Below are positions 27,673 to 34,456 of a stretch of 43,018 nucleotides of DNA, in pieces. The first letter of the stretch is position 1; the number at the start of each line of letters is the position of its first letter. The notes under the pieces were generated by a model, which was given only the letters and a program-made list of their open reading frames with translations, did no database searches and was not told the DNA's origin. Both the position numbers and the translations under genes were made by a program. Source of the stretch: an uncultured Pantoea sp. (GTDB lineage Bacteria > Pseudomonadota > Gammaproteobacteria > Enterobacterales > Enterobacteriaceae); NCBI GenBank assembly GCA_913778495.1, contig CAJYVD010000029.1, forward strand, positions 1 to 43,018. Reading direction: 5' to 3'.

Positions 27673-27695
27673 TTACATTCCTTACAAAAGTTACA
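27673..27695 (-). promoter_or_regulatory. Triple TTACA direct repeat upstream of dctA
   Basis: TTACA (plus strand) occurs at 27673, 27682 and 27691, an exact 9-bp period; on the dctA strand these read TGTAA. Regularly spaced direct repeats are typical of response-regulator or other multimeric activator sites. It lies 130-150 nt before the dctA start. The binding protein is not known. Confidence 0.45.
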
Positions 27696-27711
27696 AAACT
27701 CTAACTATGAA

Positions 27712-27725
27712 CTGAAACGCTTCAG
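27712..27725. promoter_or_regulatory. Cra-like palindrome upstream of dctA
   Basis: The palindrome CTGAAACGCTTCAG resembles the Cra (FruR) operator consensus TGAAACGTTTCA. It lies between pdeK and dctA, about 170 nt before the dctA start, which is plausible for a carbon-flux-controlled transporter. Assignment is by consensus resemblance only. Confidence 0.45.
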
Positions 27726-27773
27726 CTTAACGCGTCGTTAAAAATTCATTAGAAAAATCAATAAATCACGCAA

Positions 27774-29786
27774 CTATTCAGGCTGTGACGACTTCTGTAA
27801 CCAGCGGGGAGTAAAGGCGGAGAGCGGGAGTGCCTCAGCGTATAAATAGCCTTGACCAAGGGTAATGCCGCGCGCCAGCAGCCAGTCGCGCTGCTCTGCG
27901 GTTTCCACCCCTTCGGCGATCACTTCTAAATGCAGAATATCGGCGATAGCGGCCACGATGCGCACCATGGTGTCGTCGTGCGGCAGCGCGGCCACAAAGC
28001 TGCGATCCATCTTCAGCTTGTCTACCGGCAACGCTTTAAACTGGTGCAAATAGTTAAGGTTGGAATAACCCATACCGAAATCGTCGAGCGCCACCGACAC
28101 GCCGGTTTGCTGCAGCGAACGCAACAGCGACATGGCCTGCTCCGCGTCGCCAATTTGCGCCGTTTCGGTGATCTCCAGCACCAAGCTGCCGCGCGCAATG
28201 CCGTGCTGCGCCAGCAAGCCTTGTAAATGGTTGACCATGCTGGCGTCACGCAGTTGCACCGCTGAAATATTGACGCTAAGCGGCAAAGTGATGCCCTGCT
28301 TCTGCCACGCCGCGAGAATGCGGCACGCCTCTTCAAACACCCAGCGGCCAATCGCGGCGATGACGCCGATCTCTTCCGCGCTGGCGATAAACTCCTCCGA
28401 TAAGCCATAGCTGCCATCCGGCATGCGCATGCGCAGCAGCGCTTCCGCCCCGGCCAGCTCGCCGGTCTGCATATTGATTTGCGGCTGTAAAAACAGTGCA
28501 AACTGGCCGTCTTGCAGGCCTTGTAAAATGTCGTGCTCTTGAGTGAGGCGCTTCTGCGCACGCTCGGTGAGCTGCGAATCGAAAAACAGAATCTGGTTTT
28601 TGCCCTGATGGCGCGCCGACATCATCGCCGAGGTCGCGCGGTCCAACTGTTCGCTGGCACCGATCGCGTCATCGTCGTACAGCGCCAGGCCCATGCTGGC
28701 ATTGGGGCGCAGCTGCAGCTGATGCAGCGTCACCGGCTGGTTAATGCGCAGCATCAGGTTACGCGCCAGACGCAGGGCGCGGAATGGCGTATGCGCGCGC
28801 TTCATTAACAGGGCAAAATCGCTTGGCCCAGTCTGCGCAAGCAGCGTGTGGTCGTCCACGGTACTGCGAATTTTCTCGACCAGCGTCAGCATCAGCGTAT
28901 CGCGCTGATCGTCGCTCAGCACGCCATTGCCTTCCTGCAGCGTCTCAATACGAATCACCATCAATCCCCACGCCTGATGGCGATCCCGATGGCGCATATG
29001 CTGGTCGAGCAGTGCCAGAAAAAGCGCGCGATTGGGCAGATCGGTGACGGCGAAGTGCGTGGTCAGGCGGCTCATCTCATCGTGAATTGACTCCAGCACT
29101 TGCTGATTACGGTTGTAGCTGCGGATCAGCATGCCGATTTCATCATCCCGGTGATTGGGCGGCAGCGTGAGTTTGTGCGTCAGAATGGTGGACGGTGGCA
29201 GCGCCTGCAGCTCGCGCGACACGTGGCGCAGCGGATGCACAATCAATCGGTTAATGCACCAGCTGATCGCGACCGACAGAATCAGCGCCAGCAGCAAATA
29301 GGTGGTGATCATCGTGGACAAGGTGCTGAGCAGGAATTGATAAACGCGTGACGAGTCCGCCTGCAGCACCAAATACGCGATCGGCTTGGGCAAGCCGCGA
29401 TGCTCAACCGAATAAAGCGGCAGGGTAATTTGCACCGGCAGCTCAAACAGACGCGCGACCAGGCGCGGCACCGATTTTTCCGGCACGAAATCGGCGTGCA
29501 GCGCCTGGAAAGCGTTCGGCAGCACCACGTCCGCGCGCGATAAAATACCGGCCGGCTTCAGGGTATTCAGGATGTGTTCAGCCTGGGGAATATCGGCTTT
29601 CAGCACCGCTTCAGAGAGCGGCTGACGCACAGTGTGCGCGATATTCTCCATTTGCTGGGCGTAGTCGATTCTGCGCTGCTGCACAAAGTGAAAAAGCTGG
29701 ATGACGATAAATACGCTGATGGTAATCAGCGCAACAGCGGATACCGTGGCCATCTGCTTTATCGTTAACGAACGACTAACGCGCAA
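27774..29786 (-). CDS. pdeK: Membrane c-di-GMP phosphodiesterase PdeK (YhjK)
   Basis: This 670-residue inner-membrane protein has a first helix (about 13-33), a periplasmic sensor part, a second helix (about 155-178), HAMP (about 180-232), a degenerate GGDEF domain and a C-terminal EAL domain. GPSDF (320-324) stands where GGDEF should be, so it cannot be a cyclase. The EAL part looks active: EAL 448-450, N506, E538, DDFG 568-571, K592, EGVE 625-628, Q645. The start is TTG, supported by AGGAGAGG five bases before it and by identity to the E. coli start (MRVSRSLTIKQMA). It neighbours the cellulose genes, as in E. coli. Confidence 0.94.
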   Translation of the reverse strand: MRVSRSLTIKQMATVSAVALITISVFIVIQLFHFVQQRRIDYAQQMENIAHTVRQPLSEAVLKADIPQAEHILNTLKPAGILSRADVVLPNAFQALHADFVPEKSVPRLVARLFELPVQITLPLYSVEHRGLPKPIAYLVLQADSSRVYQFLLSTLSTMITTYLLLALILSVAISWCINRLIVHPLRHVSRELQALPPSTILTHKLTLPPNHRDDEIGMLIRSYNRNQQVLESIHDEMSRLTTHFAVTDLPNRALFLALLDQHMRHRDRHQAWGLMVIRIETLQEGNGVLSDDQRDTLMLTLVEKIRSTVDDHTLLAQTGPSDFALLMKRAHTPFRALRLARNLMLRINQPVTLHQLQLRPNASMGLALYDDDAIGASEQLDRATSAMMSARHQGKNQILFFDSQLTERAQKRLTQEHDILQGLQDGQFALFLQPQINMQTGELAGAEALLRMRMPDGSYGLSEEFIASAEEIGVIAAIGRWVFEEACRILAAWQKQGITLPLSVNISAVQLRDASMVNHLQGLLAQHGIARGSLVLEITETAQIGDAEQAMSLLRSLQQTGVSVALDDFGMGYSNLNYLHQFKALPVDKLKMDRSFVAALPHDDTMVRIVAAIADILHLEVIAEGVETAEQRDWLLARGITLGQGYLYAEALPLSAFTPRWLQKSSQPE

Positions 29787-29832
29787 GTAAACCTCTCCTG
29801 GCTCAGGAACCTATTCGATGAAAATCGCAGCA

Positions 29833-29838
29833 AGTATA
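29833..29838 (-). promoter_or_regulatory. Candidate -10 of pdeK with a CRP-like half-site
   Basis: TATACT on the minus strand lies 46 nt before the pdeK start. The sequence just upstream (TGTGATCTGGGATATA) has a perfect TGTGA half-site of CRP but a poor second half. This suggests pdeK has its own promoter separate from bcsG. Confidence 0.45.
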
Positions 29839-29930
29839 TCCCAGATCACACTTTTTTGACGTGAGGATAAAGTCGAAAATAGCGGGTTCACGCAAGATAA
29901 TGCATGACAAGAGGATAGGAGGCGTGGCAA

Positions 29931-29952
29931 GGCGGCGACCACCGAGGCCGCC
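29931..29952 (-). terminator. Hairpin after bcsG
   Basis: The 6-bp GC arms GGCGGC / GCCGCC enclose a 10-nt loop 16 nt after the bcsG stop. There is no T-run, so it is probably a weak or Rho-assisted end of the bcsEFG transcript. Confidence 0.45.
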
Positions 29953-29967
29953 GCATGCCAAAAACCA

Positions 29968-31608
29968 TTATTGCGGGTAGGCGACCCAGTCACCGCCGTT
30001 CAGGCGTATCCAGGGTTTACCTTGATACATCATGACCACCGCGTTGTCGTTTTCTGACACCACCGGTGTTTGCGGCAGCTTGTCGGTCAGCACCGCCATA
30101 TTGACGTTCGGCGCGTTGAATACCTGACCGTCAACCACGCGCGCAATCAGCTCCGACAGCGCCTGCAGGCTGGTCGGCGTATCAATTGTCAGCGGCTGCC
30201 CCTGATGCGGTGCTTTCATGCCTACAAACTTAATGCCGACCGGCACGTGGGTGATGTTAGGGCTAGGGATATCGCGCAAACCGGACATCTGCATCTTGTC
30301 GCCCTGCAGCGCCGCGCCGTGCTCCGGCACCACCAGCACCATCACGCGACGTCCCGATTTATCAAGGTTGGTCAGGAAGGTATCCAGCTGATCAAACAGC
30401 ACTTTGGCGCGCGGCTGCCACTCCGCCGTGCCGGTTTTGCCCAGTTCTCGGGTGCCGTCGTGCAGCGGGATCAGGTTATAGAAGGTGGCACTGCGCGCAT
30501 CGCTGCTTTTGCTGCGGTCATCAAGCCAGCGCTGCATCAGCTGGCCGTCGTTGAAGACCGGCGAGCCATCAAACGAGGTCAGCTCAGGTGCAATGCCGGC
30601 TTGGGACATCAGCGGCGCCTGCATATTGCCGTCTTCACGCAGCTCTTTCAGGTAATTACCGAACACCCCGGTATGATCCATCATCAGCTCTTGCTTAAAG
30701 CCCAACTTCGCCAGGTTATCAAACAGATAGCACTGCGCATCGGTTGGCTTATACAAATCACTGTGCGACGTTTGACCGCAGCTGGCGCGCAGCAGGCGAA
30801 TGCCCGCCGGTCCGCTGTAGCCGGTCGCCGAATTGTAGTTATTCAGCATGATATCGAAATGCTGCCACAGCGGATGATTGCGCAGCTGGGCCACGTCCAT
30901 ATCGGACCAGGAGAGCGAGCAGATATTGATGACAAGAATATCAAACGGCTGCGAATCCGCGGGCAATGCCTCAGGGAAGTGCGTAACGCGCTTGCGCTCG
31001 CTGTCATAAAAGCGATTAAGCCAGGCTGTGAGGTTGGCGCTGGTGGGCGGCGCCGATTGATCCAGCCCCTCCGGCACGGTGCTGGCCGTGGGTTTATTGG
31101 TCAGCGCAACCTGCGGCGTGGCGGCTTTTTCCGGCAGCAAGCTCATCGCCGGGCCGGCAATAGTCAATACGTTTAGCCAAATCAGCGCCAGCGAGACCAG
31201 CACGGTAATGCGGATCCACTGCGACACAAACAGGTAGATCACCAGCAGCACAAAGCCTGCGCCAATCATCTGCCAGTTAACAAAGCGCGCCGTGAGATCC
31301 AGCAGATAGGCCGGTGAAAAGCCCGCGACTTGGCTGCCCTGACTCATGATGGAGTTAAGGCCCGGCAGCCAAGTATCGTGCCAAAACAGCGCGAAGCCGA
31401 TCGGCAGCGAAATCCAGTGGCGCAGACGGTGCAGGCGGTATGACGGCAGCGGCAGCAGCAACCACGCCAGGAACACAAGATTACTCAGGGCATGAAAGTT
31501 GAGATAGCCGTACCACAGCAGGGCAAACTTGATCAGAAAGTAGACGTTCCAACCGCCGAGACCGCGCCACAGAGTACCGTTCAGCGTTGGAGGAGTAGAT
31601 TGACTCAT
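29968..31608 (-). CDS. bcsG: Cellulose phosphoethanolamine transferase BcsG
   Basis: This 546-residue inner-membrane protein has N-terminal membrane helices (about residues 20-155) and a periplasmic zinc-dependent alkaline-phosphatase-like domain. It transfers phosphoethanolamine from phospholipid to nascent cellulose. The catalytic and zinc residues known from E. coli/Salmonella BcsG (C243, S278, C290, E442, H443) all appear here shifted by exactly 13: C230 in NICSLSW, S265 in YSGPAG, C277 in ASCGQ, E429-H430 in PEHG. It overlaps bcsF by 4 nt (ATGA) and closes the bcsEFG operon. Confidence 0.95.
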   Translation of the reverse strand: MSQSTPPTLNGTLWRGLGGWNVYFLIKFALLWYGYLNFHALSNLVFLAWLLLPLPSYRLHRLRHWISLPIGFALFWHDTWLPGLNSIMSQGSQVAGFSPAYLLDLTARFVNWQMIGAGFVLLVIYLFVSQWIRITVLVSLALIWLNVLTIAGPAMSLLPEKAATPQVALTNKPTASTVPEGLDQSAPPTSANLTAWLNRFYDSERKRVTHFPEALPADSQPFDILVINICSLSWSDMDVAQLRNHPLWQHFDIMLNNYNSATGYSGPAGIRLLRASCGQTSHSDLYKPTDAQCYLFDNLAKLGFKQELMMDHTGVFGNYLKELREDGNMQAPLMSQAGIAPELTSFDGSPVFNDGQLMQRWLDDRSKSSDARSATFYNLIPLHDGTRELGKTGTAEWQPRAKVLFDQLDTFLTNLDKSGRRVMVLVVPEHGAALQGDKMQMSGLRDIPSPNITHVPVGIKFVGMKAPHQGQPLTIDTPTSLQALSELIARVVDGQVFNAPNVNMAVLTDKLPQTPVVSENDNAVVMMYQGKPWIRLNGGDWVAYPQ

Positions 31609-31796
31609 TGGGCTTTATTATCCGTTTTAGCTGTTTGACGTTGCCACTGCCCTTCTGATTTCAGCGCACGCGTCGGCAGCAAACGCATCAGCAGGCTGCT
31701 GCTACTGTTGGGTAACCAGCGCACAAACCAGGATTTCAGGAACAGTAAAATGAGCATAAGCAGGATCGCCACCTGCACCCAATCCATTAGCGTCAT
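31605..31796 (-). CDS. bcsF: BcsF, small membrane subunit of cellulose synthase
   Basis: This is a 63-residue single-pass membrane protein: a hydrophobic helix at about residues 5-24 (DWVQVAILLMLILLFLKSWF) followed by a basic cytoplasmic tail. BcsF recruits BcsE, and thereby c-di-GMP sensing, to the synthase and works with BcsG. It overlaps both neighbours by ATGA. Sequence identity to E. coli BcsF is low; length, topology and position make the call. Confidence 0.88.
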   Translation of the reverse strand: MTLMDWVQVAILLMLILLFLKSWFVRWLPNSSSSLLMRLLPTRALKSEGQWQRQTAKTDNKAQ

Positions 31797-33340
31797 TCGT
31801 GGCGAACTCCATCAAGGTTAAGGGTCACAGGCTGCGGCGTTCGCGCCTCGCGCGCCGCCGGTGCGGTGACCGGGGAAAGAAGCGCGAGATCGGTTTCAAC
31901 AGCCGCCTCGCGCTGTGAAATCGGCGTTAGCTGTCGAATGTTTTGCACCTCGGCCAAAATTTGGTTGTCTTCGAACCAGACGATGCGATTGCTGAACAGC
32001 TCGTCGTGCGGCAGCGAAAAAATGGATTTGAGCGCAATGTTCAAATCGTTGAAGCGGCACGACGAGAGGAACAGATAAATGCGCTCATTGATCTGGGTGA
32101 CCAAATCGCCGTAGCGGCGCGGTTTACACAGCGTTAGGATCTGCGCCGCTGTCAGCTGAGGCACCGGACGCAGCGCCACCAGCAATCCCTTGTCATTTTC
32201 CGGCAACAGCGTGTTGCTCATTAACTTTTGCACCGCTGCACAGAAGGCGGCCACCGGCAGATAGCCTTTCTCTTGCAGCGGCTGCATCGCCTCAATCAGC
32301 GCCGACAGGTTGGCGGGCACGTGGCGCGCAAACTGCTGCCCCTGAAGCGATTCGAGCATGGTGAGCATGCGCGACAAGCTGGCCGCCGTCGGAACAATGG
32401 CATTCACCCCACAGGCCAACAGCAGGCGTTCATCGCTGTAGCGGAGGCTGGTGTTCTTTTCGCGGATGACAATCTTCAGCGCGTTGCCACGCGAGCGGCG
32501 CAAACTGTGGACCATGTTAGCCAGAGCGCCGGTGTTCTGATTATGGGCCAGCGTAAAGATGACGGTGGCGGCATTGGCCTGCTGCGCACGCGCAAATACC
32601 GCTTCATTATCGCTAAACAGTTGCCACTGGCTGGAGAGTGGCGGCGCGCCCTCCAGCACGTCTGCCTGCGCAAGGAAGTGCGTTTCGTCATTGAGACTAA
32701 GCGGGGTGCTCTGCTCGGCTTCGAAAGAAGCAATAAATTGCTCATCCACGCAGCTTAACCGCAGCGCGCGATCGGCGAGCAATTTATCGGCAGCGTACCA
32801 CCAGTTAATTCGATATTGCCAACTGTCCTGCTGGAAATCTAAATGCGCCACGCCGTCAAGCTGGCGGAAATAACGCTGAAGATGATTACGCAAGTGAATT
32901 ATTGCCGTTCCCGACGTTATCATTAGCAACGTCATTTGTTTTTTTAATAACAAACGTCGCATGCCTTTAATCCACTTGGTCAGCTCATCCTGCGATAATT
33001 TGCTCCATAACTCGGCATCGCTGTAAAAAAGCACTAAGCCGCTGCGCGGCGTCATCACGCGGGCAAAGTCGCGCTCAAAATGACGCAGACTGCGTTTATT
33101 TGCGGGCAGGGAATAGAGCGGTATGCGCGCCGGTCCCGCTGGCGGATCGGGCGTCAACAGCTGCTGCGGCTTTTCCGCAGCGCTGACGAGAGTCGCCTGT
33201 TTTTGATGGCTAATGACCTGACGCAACAGGACGCGCGCATCCTCGGGACGCTGAATAGACAGCCAATAAAAGCCTGGCGTTTGCAGGGTGATTAATTCCT
33301 GCTGTACCTGTTGCAAGCCGAGCGCATAGATATTTTTCAT
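31793..33340 (-). CDS. bcsE: c-di-GMP-binding cellulose regulator BcsE
   Basis: This 515-residue cytoplasmic protein (E. coli 523) has an inactive NTPase-like and REC-like N-terminal part and a C-terminal GIL domain that binds c-di-GMP and boosts cellulose synthesis. RYGD (409-412) stands near where the RxxD c-di-GMP motif is expected; a second RxxD, RFND (429-432), lies close by, and I cannot decide between them without an alignment. It is the first gene of the minus-strand bcsEFG operon, divergent from bcsR. The ribosome site is weak. Confidence 0.92.
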   Translation of the reverse strand: MKNIYALGLQQVQQELITLQTPGFYWLSIQRPEDARVLLRQVISHQKQATLVSAAEKPQQLLTPDPPAGPARIPLYSLPANKRSLRHFERDFARVMTPRSGLVLFYSDAELWSKLSQDELTKWIKGMRRLLLKKQMTLLMITSGTAIIHLRNHLQRYFRQLDGVAHLDFQQDSWQYRINWWYAADKLLADRALRLSCVDEQFIASFEAEQSTPLSLNDETHFLAQADVLEGAPPLSSQWQLFSDNEAVFARAQQANAATVIFTLAHNQNTGALANMVHSLRRSRGNALKIVIREKNTSLRYSDERLLLACGVNAIVPTAASLSRMLTMLESLQGQQFARHVPANLSALIEAMQPLQEKGYLPVAAFCAAVQKLMSNTLLPENDKGLLVALRPVPQLTAAQILTLCKPRRYGDLVTQINERIYLFLSSCRFNDLNIALKSIFSLPHDELFSNRIVWFEDNQILAEVQNIRQLTPISQREAAVETDLALLSPVTAPAAREARTPQPVTLNLDGVRHE

Positions 33341-33375
33341 AAAGGATTCGCGTTCTTTAACGTCCAGGCTAGTTT

Positions 33376-33381
33376 AATATA
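33376..33381 (-). promoter_or_regulatory. Candidate -10 for bcsEFG
   Basis: TATATT on the minus strand lies 36 nt before the bcsE ATG. No good -35 is present at normal spacing. Confidence 0.4.
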
Positions 33382-33429
33382 GACGGCGTTAATTGGAACT
33401 GCTGAAATAAATAAAACCTGTGCTGTCTC

Positions 33430-33466
33430 AAATCATTTTGATTTCTGCATAGTGGCAGCATTTCAT
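33430..33466 (+). promoter_or_regulatory. Candidate bcsRQABC promoter with overlapping palindrome
   Basis: TTGATT (33438-33443) and TTTCAT (33461-33466) are 17 nt apart and face bcsR, giving a leader of about 60 nt. A perfect palindrome AAATCA-TTT-TGATTT (33430-33444) overlaps the -35 hexamer, the position of a repressor site or of an activator contact. Its binding protein is unknown. Confidence 0.45.
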
Positions 33467-33530
33467 CGGGGTTAAACGTGTAAAAGCGAAATCCCTCATT
33501 CCCGTTGCAGTTTTGTGGTGGCATAACGTA

Positions 33531-33725
33531 ATGAAAACCGAAAATGCCTTTTCGCTGATCGCTGCGCCCAGTGAAGATCAGGATGACATTAGCGCACTGA
33601 GCGAAGCCTTTTCTATAAAGGCTTTTCACTATATTGATATCGCGCGCGAAGAGCGATTACAGAGCCTGTTGTCGCGCTGGCCACTTCTGCAAGAAATACA
33701 GCACCAGCAGGAGAGTGAACGTTAA
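33531..33725 (+). CDS. bcsR: BcsR, cellulose synthase regulatory subunit
   Basis: This 64-residue cytoplasmic protein has the BcsR core: ISALSEAFSIKAFHYIDIAREERLQSLLSRWPLLQEI, like E. coli BcsR (62 residues). BcsR pairs with BcsQ and tethers BcsE and c-di-GMP signalling to the synthase. The ATG at 33531 is preferred to a TTG six codons upstream. Its stop overlaps the bcsQ start (TAATG). Confidence 0.9.
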   Translation: MKTENAFSLIAAPSEDQDDISALSEAFSIKAFHYIDIAREERLQSLLSRWPLLQEIQHQQESER

Positions 33726-34456
33726 TGGCCGTTATTGCTCTGCAGGGCCTACGCGGCGGCGCCGGTGCGACTTCCCTTAGCGCGGCATTGGGCTGGGCGC
33801 TCAACGCGCTGCAGGAATCCGTGCTGCTGATCGATCTTTCCCCTGCAAATCAACTCGCTGCGCACTTTAATTTGCCGCTTACCGCCGTGCACGGCTGGGC
33901 CTCTGCGCAGCACAGCCAGCAGCCGTGGCAGCAGGCGGCGCAGCGTTATGTGCCGGGACTCGATTTTTTGCCGTTCGGCGCGTTAAGTCATCAATCACCG
34001 TTAAGCATGTCCGCGATCGACGAACGCGCCTCTGCACCGCTGCTCCAGGCACTCCCGGCGCTGAAAAAGCAGTATCGCTGGGTGATTCTCGATCTTCCGG
34101 CGGATCTCCTTCCCTGGCAGCAGGCGTTCCTGCCCGCCGTGGATCGCCTGCTGCAATTGTTGACGCTGGATGCCAACTGCCAGCTGCGCCTGCAGCACGC
34201 CCGCTTTGCGTCGAATACGCTGTTTCTGATCAACCAGTTCAATGCCAACAGCCAACTGCAGCAGGATCTGCATCAATTTTGGCTGCGTGCGCTGAAAAAC
34301 CTCATTCCGCAGGTGATCCATCGCGACGAAGCGTTAGCCGAAGCGCCCATGATGAAACAGCCGGTGGGCGAATACCGTCCGCACGCGCTGGTGAGTGAAG
34401 AGATCAACACGCTCGCGAACTGGCTGATGTTAAACGTCAATGGCGGTGCGGCGTGA
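33725..34456 (+). CDS. bcsQ: BcsQ, MinD/ParA-like ATPase of the cellulose machine
   Basis: This 243-residue SIMIBI ATPase is needed for cellulose secretion and polar placement in E. coli. The N-terminal P-loop is RGGAGATS at residues 10-17, lacking both the signature lysine of classical ParA (KGG) and the Walker lysine; E. coli BcsQ has the similar RGGVGTTT. Other matches: VLLIDLSPANQ, WVILDLPADLLP, LTLDANCQLRL, HRDEALAEAPMMKQPVGEYRPHAL. An AGGAGAG ribosome site lies inside the end of bcsR. It overlaps bcsA by 4 nt (GTGA). Confidence 0.93.
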   Translation: MAVIALQGLRGGAGATSLSAALGWALNALQESVLLIDLSPANQLAAHFNLPLTAVHGWASAQHSQQPWQQAAQRYVPGLDFLPFGALSHQSPLSMSAIDERASAPLLQALPALKKQYRWVILDLPADLLPWQQAFLPAVDRLLQLLTLDANCQLRLQHARFASNTLFLINQFNANSQLQQDLHQFWLRALKNLIPQVIHRDEALAEAPMMKQPVGEYRPHALVSEEINTLANWLMLNVNGGAA

